From Limimaricola pyoseonensis (GTDB taxonomy: Bacteria; Pseudomonadota; Alphaproteobacteria; Rhodobacterales; Rhodobacteraceae): a stretch of DNA of 64,000 nt. Below are positions 54,278 through 62,992 of the stretch, one piece after another (position 1 is the first letter of the stretch; every line of letters starts with the position of its first letter). Both the position numbers and the translations under genes were made by a program. The notes under the pieces are model-generated. The model had not been told where the DNA came from. It made no database searches and worked only from the letters and a program-made list of their open reading frames with translations. The DNA lies in NCBI RefSeq assembly GCF_900102015.1, contig NZ_FNAT01000004.1, forward strand, positions 62,001 to 126,000. The letters are read 5' to 3'.

Positions 54278-57150
54278 CAGTTCTCCTCCTTGGCGCGGCC
54301 CGGCACCAGCTCGGCGCCGCGAGAGGGATCGATATCCATGGCGTATTCGCTGTCCTCGGTGTCCTGCCGCCGCGCCAGCCGCGAGAAGCTCTCGAGCGAG
54401 AGCATCACCGCGCCGACCACGGCGAGGAAGACGCCGAGATCGAAGCCCATGGCGGTGGCCAGCTCGAACTCCTGCATCGGCGGGATGCGGAAATAGCCGA
54501 AGGCCGAGGTCAGGAAGGGCACGCCCGCGAACCACGAGCCGATGCCGGTCAGGCCCGCCACCAGCACGCCCGCGCCGATGATGCCGTGATAGGGGTAGCG
54601 CTGGCGCCGCGCCGCCCAGGCGAAGCCCGAGGCCATGTACTGCATCACCACCGCGATCGCGACGACGAGGCCGGCGACGAAGCCGCCGCCCGGCTCGTTG
54701 TGGCCGCGCAGGAAGATGTAGACCCCGACCATCAGCACGACCGGCATCATCACCCGGGTCAGCACCACCATCATCAGCGGATGCGCGTCGCCGGCCTGCT
54801 CGGTCTCGTAGCCGCGGTTCAGCAGCCGCGCCCGCACCTTGCTCGACAGCAGCGTCTCGGTCAGCGCGTAGATCACCAGCGCGGCGATGCCGAGCACGAT
54901 GATCTCGCCGAAGGTGTCGAAGCCGCGGAAGTCGACGAGGATGACGTTGACGACGTTGTCGCCGCCGCCGCCCTTGTAGGAGTTGGCGAGGTGGTAGTCC
55001 GAGATCGTGCCGAGCGGGAAGTCCGACATCAGGATCGTGTAGATCAGCCCGGCCGCCGCCGCCCCGCCTGACAGCGCGATCACGCCGTCGCGGATACGCC
55101 GCGGCGCGCCCGATTCCGCCGGCGTGCGGTTGGGCAGGAAGTTCAGCGCCAGCAGCAGCAGGATGATCGTCACCACCTCGACCGAGATCTGCGTCAGCGC
55201 GAGGTCCGGCGCCGAGAAGTGGTTGAAGCCGACCGAGACCATCAGGCCGATGATCCCCATCAGGATCAGCACGGCGAGCCGGTTGCGATGCGCCGCCACG
55301 AGGAAGGCCGCCGCCGCGATCAGCATCGCCCAGGCCACCACCGCGATCGGCGTCATCGGCAGCATCTCGCGCGTCGGCAGGCCGGCCGTGCCGGTGAACC
55401 AGGCATGCGCGCCGATCGCCACCACCGTGACCACCATGATCGCGGCGTAGCGGGTGAAGGCGCCGTCATGCAGCCGCTGCGTCAGCCCGCGCGACAGCGC
55501 GACGCTGCCGGCGATCACGTCGTCGAAGATCGCCTTGGCCTCGGGCCGCGGCGCGGCCTCCCAAGCCTTCGAGAGCGGCCGGAACGCCATCAGCAGCAGC
55601 GCGCCGCCGATCACCGCGATCACCGACATCCACAGCGCCGGCACCAGGCCGTGCCAGATCTTCAGATGCGCGTCGGGCAGCTCGGCGGCGTTGCCGATCA
55701 CCGCGCCGGTCACCAGCTTGACGAAAGGCTCGGCCAGCGCCGGGAAGAGGCCGATCACCACGACCGGGATGATCAGCAGGCCGGGCGGCAGCCACATGCC
55801 CGCGCCCGGGTCGTGCGGGTGCGACGGGTAGTCGTCGCGCTCGGGCCCGAAATAGGTGTGGGCGATCAGCCGGAACGAGTAGGCCGCCGAGAACAGCGCG
55901 CCCACGGTCGCGGCCACCGTCACCAGCATCGGCGAGCCGAAGAGCGTGGTGTGCGTCGCCTCCTCGAGCATCATCTCCTTCGACAGGAAGCCGTTGAGAA
56001 GCGGGATGCCCGCCATCGACAGGCCCGCGAGAAGCGCGATCGAGAAGGTGATCGGCATCAGCTTCCGCAAGCCCCCGAGCCTGCGCATGTCGCGGGTATG
56101 CGCCTCGTGGTCGACGATGCCCGCGCTCATGAAGAGCGCGGCCTTGAAGCTCGCATGGTTGAGGATGTGGAACACCGCCGCCATCGCGCCGAAGGCGGTG
56201 CCGGTGCCCAGAAGGAAGGTGATCAGGCCCAGATGCGAGACGGTCGAGAAGGCCAGGAGCGCCTTCAGGTCGTGCTTGAAGATCGCGATCAGCGCGCCGA
56301 GCACCATGGTCAGAAGGCCTGCGCCCGCGACCAGCGCCGTCCATTCCGGCGTGCCCGACAGCACCGGCCAGAGCCGCGCCATCAAAAACAGCCCCGCCTT
56401 CACCATGGTGGCCGAGTGCAGGTAGGCCGAAACCGGCGTCGGCGCCGCCATGGCGTGCGGCAGCCAGAAGTGGAACGGGAACTGCGCCGACTTGGTGAAG
56501 CAGCCCAGCAGGATCAGCAGGAGCGCCGGCAAGTAGAGCGGCGAGTCCTGGATCTGGCCGCGCCGCTCGAGGATCACGGTCAGGTCGTAGCTGCCCGCGA
56601 TCTGACCCAGAAGCAGCATGCCGCCGATCAGCGCCAGCCCGCCCATGCCGGTCACGGCCAGCGCCATGCGCGCGCCCTGCCGGCCTTCGGGCAGGTGCTT
56701 CCAGTAGCCGATCAAGAGGAAGGACGAGAGCGACGTCAGCTCCCAGAAGATCAGCAGCAGCAGGATGTTGTCCGACAGCACGATGCCCACCATCGCGCCC
56801 TGAAACAGCAGCAGGTAGACGTAGAACTCGCCCATGTTGTCCTCGCGCGACAGGTAGTAGCGCGCATAGGCGACGATCAGCAGGCCGATCCCGAGGATCA
56901 GCGCCGCGAACATGAAGCCCAACGGGTCGAGGAACAGGTTGGCGTTCAGCCCCAGCCCCGGCAGCCAGTCGAGCTTGGCCGTCACCGTCTCGCCGCGCAG
57001 GATCGCGGGGGCGTGTGTGGCCAGCCCGATCGCGGCGGCGCCGGTGACGAGCATCGTGGTGGTATAGCAGACCTGCCGGCCGGCGCGGATCATCAGGCCG
57101 GGCAGCAGGGCGCCGAGGAAGGGCAGCAGGACGATTATGAACAGCGACAT
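54277..57150 (-). CDS. mnhA: Fused A/B subunit of the multisubunit Na+(K+)/H+ antiporter (PhaAB type)
   Basis: 957-residue protein. The N-terminal two thirds match MnhA/NuoL: FFWELTSLSSFLLIG-like helix near 150, FTKSAQFPFHFWLP near 227 and HILNHASFKAALFM near 315. The C-terminal third carries the MbhE-like and MnhB parts, seen as GVNHFSAPDLALTQI-like block near 650, LVDFRGFDTFGEI near 750 and GHNEPGGGFVAGL near 828. Fused AB subunits are typical of rhizobial and rhodobacterial Pha systems. The ATG at 57150 has no clear ribosome site. First gene of the operon; the complex exports Na+ or K+ in exchange for H+. Confidence 0.95.
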   Translation of the reverse strand: MSLFIIVLLPFLGALLPGLMIRAGRQVCYTTTMLVTGAAAIGLATHAPAILRGETVTAKLDWLPGLGLNANLFLDPLGFMFAALILGIGLLIVAYARYYLSREDNMGEFYVYLLLFQGAMVGIVLSDNILLLLIFWELTSLSSFLLIGYWKHLPEGRQGARMALAVTGMGGLALIGGMLLLGQIAGSYDLTVILERRGQIQDSPLYLPALLLILLGCFTKSAQFPFHFWLPHAMAAPTPVSAYLHSATMVKAGLFLMARLWPVLSGTPEWTALVAGAGLLTMVLGALIAIFKHDLKALLAFSTVSHLGLITFLLGTGTAFGAMAAVFHILNHASFKAALFMSAGIVDHEAHTRDMRRLGGLRKLMPITFSIALLAGLSMAGIPLLNGFLSKEMMLEEATHTTLFGSPMLVTVAATVGALFSAAYSFRLIAHTYFGPERDDYPSHPHDPGAGMWLPPGLLIIPVVVIGLFPALAEPFVKLVTGAVIGNAAELPDAHLKIWHGLVPALWMSVIAVIGGALLLMAFRPLSKAWEAAPRPEAKAIFDDVIAGSVALSRGLTQRLHDGAFTRYAAIMVVTVVAIGAHAWFTGTAGLPTREMLPMTPIAVVAWAMLIAAAAFLVAAHRNRLAVLILMGIIGLMVSVGFNHFSAPDLALTQISVEVVTIILLLLALNFLPNRTPAESGAPRRIRDGVIALSGGAAAAGLIYTILMSDFPLGTISDYHLANSYKGGGGDNVVNVILVDFRGFDTFGEIIVLGIAALVIYALTETLLSSKVRARLLNRGYETEQAGDAHPLMMVVLTRVMMPVVLMVGVYIFLRGHNEPGGGFVAGLVVAIAVVMQYMASGFAWAARRQRYPYHGIIGAGVLVAGLTGIGSWFAGVPFLTSAFGYFRIPPMQEFELATAMGFDLGVFLAVVGAVMLSLESFSRLARRQDTEDSEYAMDIDPSRGAELVPGRAKEEN

Positions 57151-57390
57151 GGACAGACTATCTAATTCGTTGCCGCTGCCTACCAGTCCTTCTCGGGAGA
57201 TTGCAGGGGCAAAACGTGATTTCTCGCCCCCTTGGCCCCCGAAAAATTTCGCCCCCCGCCGCGCCGCCGGGTCCGGGGGTGCGACCATTCGCCCCGGTCG
57301 CGGCGACGCTCGACAGCGCGGCGCGGGCCGTGCCATGGTGCCGGGCGCCCCTTCCGCGCCCGCATCCACCCTGCCGCCAAGACGCCCCGC

Positions 57391-58080
57391 ATGACATCGC
57401 TCCGCCGCCTCGACCTCCGCGCCGCCCTGCTGCTTCTGGCGGCCGATGCCCTGCTGCTCGCGGTCGGCGTCTCCTACGGTCTCGCGCAGGCGCGCGACCC
57501 GGCCGCGCCCTGGCCCGAGCTGTGGCAGTTCGACCATGACTGGGGGCTGGCCGAGATGCTGAACTACGGCAAGTGGCTGCTCGCCGCCGGGGTGCTCCTG
57601 GCCGGCTGGCGGCGCGGCCGGGCGCCGGTGCTCTTGGCGGCGGCCTTCGTGATGGCGCTGGCCTGCGCCGACGACGCGCTGCAGCTGCACGAGCGCGGCG
57701 GCGTGGCGCTGGCGCTGGCCACCGGCCTGCACGAACGTCTCGGCGGGCTGGCCTTCCAGCTGGGCGAGATCGCGGTCTGGGCGGCGCTGGGTCTGGCCTG
57801 CCTGCTGCCTCTGGTCATGGGCTGGCGCCGCGCCGACGCGGCGCTGCGCCGAAGGCTGCGGCCGCTCGGCGCGCTGTTTCTCGGCGTCGCGCTCTTCGCG
57901 ATGGGGGTCGACACGCTGCACACGCTGGCGGGGCTGGCGCTGCCGGGCCGGCCGCTGGTCGGCGGCGCCTTCATGGTGATCGAGGGGGCGGGCGAGAACA
58001 TGCTTCTGAGCCTGCTCGCCGCCTACGCGCTCGGCGCCTTCCGCCCCGCCGCCCTGCCCGACCCGGTCCCCGCCCGATAG
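57391..58080 (+). CDS. Hypothetical membrane protein
   Basis: 229-residue protein with about six hydrophobic segments (residues about 10-28, 58-72, 77-92, 120-140, 155-175, 188-212). It has no domain that I recognise. A conserved-looking pattern is CADDALQLHER (near 95), DTLHTLAG (near 173) and EGAGENMLLS (near 203), that is, acidic and His residues inside membrane segments. It is divergent from the antiporter operon across 240 bp and convergent with the BKACE gene, 6 bp away. Codon use matches neighbours. Confidence 0.75.
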   Translation: MTSLRRLDLRAALLLLAADALLLAVGVSYGLAQARDPAAPWPELWQFDHDWGLAEMLNYGKWLLAAGVLLAGWRRGRAPVLLAAAFVMALACADDALQLHERGGVALALATGLHERLGGLAFQLGEIAVWAALGLACLLPLVMGWRRADAALRRRLRPLGALFLGVALFAMGVDTLHTLAGLALPGRPLVGGAFMVIEGAGENMLLSLLAAYALGAFRPAALPDPVPAR

Positions 58081-58086
58081 GGCCCG

Positions 58087-58998
58087 CTAGAGCGGCGCGC
58101 GCTTGACGAGCCCGAGCCGCGCGCGCACCGCCTCCGGCCCGATCACCCGCGCCCCCATCCGCTCGATCAGCCCGACCGCGCGCTCGACCAGCTGCGCGTT
58201 GGTGGCCAGCACGCCGCGGTCGAGCATCAGGTTGTCCTCGAGCCCGACCCGCACATGCCCGCCCGCCAGCACCGCCGCCGCCACGTAGGCCATCTGGTCG
58301 CGCCCGAGGCTGAAGGCCGACCAGTGCCAGTCCCGCGGCACCGCCTGCACCATCGCGAGGAAGGTGTGCAGGTCGTTGGGCGCGCCCCACGGCACACCCA
58401 TGCACAGCTGCACCAGCGCCGGCCCCTCCAGCACGCCCTCCTCGACCAGCCGCTTGGCCAGCCACAGATGGCCGGTGTCGAAGGCCTCGATCTCGGGGCG
58501 CACGCCCATCCCGGTCATCATCCGCCCCATGGCGCGCAGCATGCCGGGCGTGTTGGTCATCACGTAATCGGCCTCGGCGAAGTTCATCGTGCCGCAGTCG
58601 AGCGTGCAGATCTCGGGCCGGCATTGCGCGACATGCGCCACCCGCTCGGCCGCGCCGGCCATGTCGGTGCCGGCCGGGTCGGGCGGCAGCGGCGCCTCGA
58701 CCGAACCGAAGGTGAGGTCGCCGCCCATCCCGGCGGTCAGGTTCAGAACCACGTCGGTGCCGCTGTCGCGGATCCGCTCGGTCAGCTCGCGAAACAGCGC
58801 CGGATCGCGCGAGGGCGCGCCGGTCTCGGGGTCGCGCACGTGGCAATGCACGATCGCCGCGCCGGCCTTCGCGGCCTCGATCGCGGCGGCGGCGATCTCG
58901 GCGGGGCTGCGCGGCACGTGCGGGCTGCGGTCCTGCGTCGCGCCCGAGCCGGTCACGGCGCAGGTGACGAAGACCTCGCGATTCATCTGCAGCGGCAT
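58087..58998 (-). CDS. BKACE-family beta-keto acid cleavage enzyme (dehydrocarnitine type)
   Basis: 303-residue zinc-dependent enzyme of the beta-keto acid cleavage (formerly DUF849) family, which splits a beta-keto acid with acetyl-CoA. Zn ligands are the two His of VHCHVRDPETG (residues 51 and 53) with the family's later Glu in VRVGLEDNLMLDRG (near 252). Opening VFVTCAVTGSGATQ is close to the dehydrocarnitine-cleaving branch used in carnitine degradation to betaine. It diverges from a betaine-type importer, which supports that role. GGAGGATCC stands before the ATG at 58998. Confidence 0.85.
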   Translation of the reverse strand: MPLQMNREVFVTCAVTGSGATQDRSPHVPRSPAEIAAAAIEAAKAGAAIVHCHVRDPETGAPSRDPALFRELTERIRDSGTDVVLNLTAGMGGDLTFGSVEAPLPPDPAGTDMAGAAERVAHVAQCRPEICTLDCGTMNFAEADYVMTNTPGMLRAMGRMMTGMGVRPEIEAFDTGHLWLAKRLVEEGVLEGPALVQLCMGVPWGAPNDLHTFLAMVQAVPRDWHWSAFSLGRDQMAYVAAAVLAGGHVRVGLEDNLMLDRGVLATNAQLVERAVGLIERMGARVIGPEAVRARLGLVKRAPL

Positions 58999-59314
58999 GG
59001 ATCCTCCCTTCCTGTGTCAGGCCGGACCGGCCCGGTCGCGGGGCGTGGCCGGATGCCTCCCGATGCCCCCCCGATACCCTTTCGTGCCATGCTTCGCCCC
59101 GCCCCGGAAAGCCGCGCGGCCGCCACGACAGGACAGAAAGACTGTCCTAACACTTGCACTCCGGGCCATACGCGCTAGGCTCTGCCCCGCAATCGAAGCA
59201 TATCACCCGGGATCCCGGCGACCGCGCGGCGGCCGCTGCGGATCATGTCGTGCCTCCTGCGGGGCGATCAGCGCGCCATGGCGCGCCCGGGGCCAAACAA
59301 CAGAGGAGAGGTAC
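58999..59314. promoter_or_regulatory. Divergent promoter region with inverted repeat upstream of the betaine importer
   Basis: 316 bp without a gene. On the plus strand TTGCAC (59154-59159), a 16-bp spacer and TAGGCT (59176-59181) form a plausible sigma-70 promoter for the importer. Just upstream is a perfect 7-bp inverted repeat AGGACAG-N5-CTGTCCT (59130-59148), a likely operator placed 5 bp before the -35, where an activator or repressor could act. About 130 bp of leader follow before the binding-protein start. The promoter of the BKACE gene is probably near 59000-59100; none is clear. Confidence 0.6.
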
Positions 59315-60280
59315 ATGAAGAAGAAGCTGATCGGTGCCGCCGTCGCGGCCATCGCCCTGCCCGGCGCCGCCGCCGCGGAATGCGGCGAGGTCTCGATCAC
59401 CCAGATGAACTGGGCCTCGTCCGAGATCGTCACCGCGGTCTCCAAGTTCCTGATGGAGCAGGGCTATGGCTGCGAGGTCACCGTGGTGCCCTCCGACACC
59501 GTGCCGGCCGTCACCTCGCTGGCCGAGAACGGCGAGCCCGACATCGTCACCGAGCTGTGGCTGAACGGCGTCGGCGACGTCTACCGCGAGCTGCGCGACG
59601 CCGGCCGGGTGATCGAGCTGGGCCGGGTTCTGAACCCGGGCGGCATCGAGGGCTGGTGGATTCCGACCTACCTCGCCGAGGCGCATCCCGAGCTGACCAC
59701 CATCGAGGGGGTGCTGGCCAACCCCGAGCTGGTCGGCGGCCAGTTCAACAACTGCCCCGTCGGCTGGGGCTGCCGGGTGGCCAACGACAACCTGATCCGC
59801 GCGCTCGACCTGCGCGACAGCGGCATGGAGGTGTTCGACCACGGCTCGGGCGAGACGCTGGCCACCTCGATGGCCTCGGCCGTGCAGAGCGAGGAGCCGT
59901 GGTTCGGCTACTACTGGGCCCCGACCGTGCCGCTCGGCAAGTTCGACATGACCCGCGTCGAGCTGGGCGAGTACAACCAGGAGGCCCACGAGGCCAACCA
60001 GAACCCCGACAACCCGAACCCGCAGGTCACCGGCTACCCGGCCGCCGAGGTGATCACCGCGATCGTCGCCGACTTCCAGGAGCGCGAGCCCGAGATCGCC
60101 GAGCTGATGAGCAAGGTGACCTTCGACACCGACACCATGAGCGGCCTGCTCGCCTGGGCCGACGAGAACGGCGCCTCGAACGAGGAAGCCGCGGTCTACT
60201 TCCTGCAAAGCAACCCCGACGTCTGGTCGGGCTGGCTCAACGACGCCGCGCGCGAGAACCTCTCGGCGCTGCTGAAATAA
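59315..60280 (+). CDS. Quaternary-amine (glycine betaine/choline type) ABC transporter substrate-binding protein
   Basis: 321-residue periplasmic binding protein of the OpuAC family. The signal peptide ends GAAAA near residue 20. Blocks ITQMNWASSEIVT (near 28), DIVTELWLNGVGD (near 70), EGWWIPTYLAE and EPWFGYYWAPT (near 195) supply the aromatic residues that usually cage the trimethylammonium group. AGGAGAG lies 5-6 bases before the ATG. First gene of the importer operon. The ligand may be betaine, choline or carnitine. Confidence 0.9.
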   Translation: MKKKLIGAAVAAIALPGAAAAECGEVSITQMNWASSEIVTAVSKFLMEQGYGCEVTVVPSDTVPAVTSLAENGEPDIVTELWLNGVGDVYRELRDAGRVIELGRVLNPGGIEGWWIPTYLAEAHPELTTIEGVLANPELVGGQFNNCPVGWGCRVANDNLIRALDLRDSGMEVFDHGSGETLATSMASAVQSEEPWFGYYWAPTVPLGKFDMTRVELGEYNQEAHEANQNPDNPNPQVTGYPAAEVITAIVADFQEREPEIAELMSKVTFDTDTMSGLLAWADENGASNEEAAVYFLQSNPDVWSGWLNDAARENLSALLK

Positions 60281-60365
60281 GATCCGACGCGGAGGGGCGG
60301 CACCGCCGCCCCTCCGGCAACCGGACAGTCAGGGACAAGGCCGCCACGGCCGGGAAAGGACCTTC

Positions 60366-61406
60366 ATGGCGACATACGACTTCGTGTTCGACGGGCTCGG
60401 CCTGCGAGAATGGTGCGGCGGCAGCGACGGCGGGGCGGGCGGCAACGCCCCGCTCTCGATGGACGCCCTGATGAGCCAGGCGCGCGGCGAGGAGGCCGAG
60501 GTCTCGCTCTGGGAGACCCCCTTCCCCTCGCTCGACGCGCTGCACGAGGCCTGCGATGCGATGCCGCAATCGCGCGACCTCACCTCCGGGCTCGAGGACG
60601 GCTTCCTCGCCATCAAGGACGGGCTGCAGGTGGTGGTCGACCCGCTGACCCAGCCGCTGAGCTGGGCGCTGCGCAACGCGCTGTGGCTGATGCAGGCGGT
60701 GCCGTGGTGGATCATGATCCCGCTGCTGATGGTCGTGGCCTTCGCGGTCGGCCGCTCGCTCAGGCTGGTCGGGCTGGTCGGCCTCTCCTTCGCCCTGCTC
60801 GCCTTCATCGACTACTACGACTACACCATGCAGACGCTGGCGATCATCTTCGTCTGCGCCTTCATATGCGTGCTGTTCGGCGTGCCGATCGGCATCGCCA
60901 TGGCCCGCAACGACCGGGTGCAGCGCACCATGATCCCGGTCTTGGACATGCTGCAGACGCTGCCGCCCTTCGTCTACCTGATCCCGCTCATCTTCCTGTT
61001 CTCGGTGACCGAGCCCAAGCTCTACGGCATCGCGATCATCCTCTACGCCATCGTGCCGGTGGTGCGTCTCACCGATCTCGGCATCCGCATGGTCGACAAG
61101 GAGGTGATCGAGGCCGCCGACGCCTTCGGCATGACCGACCGGCAGAAGCTGTTCGGCGTGCAGATCCCGCTGGCGCTGCCCAACATCATGGCCGGCGTGA
61201 ACCAGACCATCATGATGAGCCTCGCCATGGTCGTCATCGCCTCGCTGGTCTCCGCACCGGGCCTCGGCGTGCTGGTGCTGCGCGGCATCCGCAGCCTCGA
61301 GCTGGGCGTGGGCCTGGTCTCGGGCCTGGGCATCGTGCTCTTGGCGATCATCCTCGACCGGGTGACCAAGGCCGCGCTCGCCCGCATCAACGCGTCGCAA
61401 AACTGA
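60366..61406 (+). CDS. Quaternary-amine ABC transporter permease, ProW type
   Basis: 346-residue permease. A hydrophilic N-terminal part (about residues 1-95) precedes the membrane domain with helices from about 113; the EAA loop reads EAADAFGMTDRQKLFGVQIP (near 255). The long soluble N terminus resembles that of ProW. It starts 85 bp after the binding-protein stop and ends 10 bp before the ATPase. Confidence 0.93.
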   Translation: MATYDFVFDGLGLREWCGGSDGGAGGNAPLSMDALMSQARGEEAEVSLWETPFPSLDALHEACDAMPQSRDLTSGLEDGFLAIKDGLQVVVDPLTQPLSWALRNALWLMQAVPWWIMIPLLMVVAFAVGRSLRLVGLVGLSFALLAFIDYYDYTMQTLAIIFVCAFICVLFGVPIGIAMARNDRVQRTMIPVLDMLQTLPPFVYLIPLIFLFSVTEPKLYGIAIILYAIVPVVRLTDLGIRMVDKEVIEAADAFGMTDRQKLFGVQIPLALPNIMAGVNQTIMMSLAMVVIASLVSAPGLGVLVLRGIRSLELGVGLVSGLGIVLLAIILDRVTKAALARINASQN

Positions 61407-61416
61407 GGAGGCCGAG

Positions 61417-62472
<1,056 letters not shown>

Positions 62473-62479
62473 CCGGGCC

Positions 62480-62505
62480 GGGGGGCGGGCCCCTGCCCGC
62501 CCCCC
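62480..62505. terminator. Bidirectional terminator hairpin
   Basis: Perfect 11-bp stem GGGGGGCGGGC (62480-62490) / GCCCGCCCCCC (62495-62505) with a 4-base loop, between convergent stops at 62472 and 62508. Confidence 0.65.
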
Positions 62506-62507
62506 GA

Positions 62508-62942
62508 TCAGTCCAGATCCGCCAGCCGGCGCAGCATCCGCCTCAGGTCGCGCGCCTCTTCGGCCCCGAGCCGCGCCTCCAGCCGCGCCTCGAACGCCGC
62601 CGCCGCCGTGCCGAGATCGGCATAGGCCGCCCGCCCCGGCGCCCGCAGCGCCAGCCGCTCGCTGCGCCTGTCCTCCTCCAGCGTCTCGCGCGAGACGAAG
62701 CGCTTCAGCTCCAGCGCCCGCACCGCCCGGCTGATCTTGGTCTTGTGCAGCCGCGCCCGCGCGCCGATCTCGGTCGCCGTCATCGGGCCGTAGCGGCCGA
62801 GATGGAACAGCACCCGCCACTCGGAACGGGTCATGCCGTAGCGCGCCTTGTAGACGGCGGCGAACTCGAGGCTCGCCACCTCTCCGGCCACCGCCAGCAG
62901 GTAGGGGGTGAAATCCCTCAGGTCGAAATCGGGCTGCGCCAT
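62508..62942 (-). CDS. MarR-family transcriptional regulator
   Basis: 144-residue winged-helix regulator. The core is TRSEWRVLFHLGRYGPMTATEIGARARLHKTKISRAV as separate blocks (residues about 38-75), the wing LVSRE-like part reads VSRETLEEDRRSERLAL (near 82-98), and dimerisation helices lie at both ends. I chose the ATG at 62942. It follows urocanate hydratase by 50 bp on the same strand, and a perfect 20-bp palindrome lies in that gap, so autoregulation is likely. Such MarR proteins near histidine genes may sense urocanate or an aromatic acid; this is only inference. Confidence 0.92.
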   Translation of the reverse strand: MAQPDFDLRDFTPYLLAVAGEVASLEFAAVYKARYGMTRSEWRVLFHLGRYGPMTATEIGARARLHKTKISRAVRALELKRFVSRETLEEDRRSERLALRAPGRAAYADLGTAAAAFEARLEARLGAEEARDLRRMLRRLADLD

Positions 62943-62962
62943 GCGCCCGACCCTGACCGCGA

Positions 62963-62982
62963 ATGGTTGCGCGCGCAACCAT
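62963..62982. promoter_or_regulatory. Perfect 20-bp palindrome, probable MarR operator
   Basis: ATGGTTGCGCGCGCAACCAT is a perfect palindrome centred 30 bp before the MarR start and 11 bp after the urocanate hydratase stop. GTTGC/GCAAC half-sites are common in MarR-family operators. Confidence 0.7.
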
Positions 62983-62992
62983 CCGCGCGCCG

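Noticed and set aside
54277-57150. Possible accidental fusion or frameshift joining antiporter A and B subunits
   Set aside because: Fused AB subunits are normal for Pha-type antiporters, and the sequence reads cleanly through the junction.
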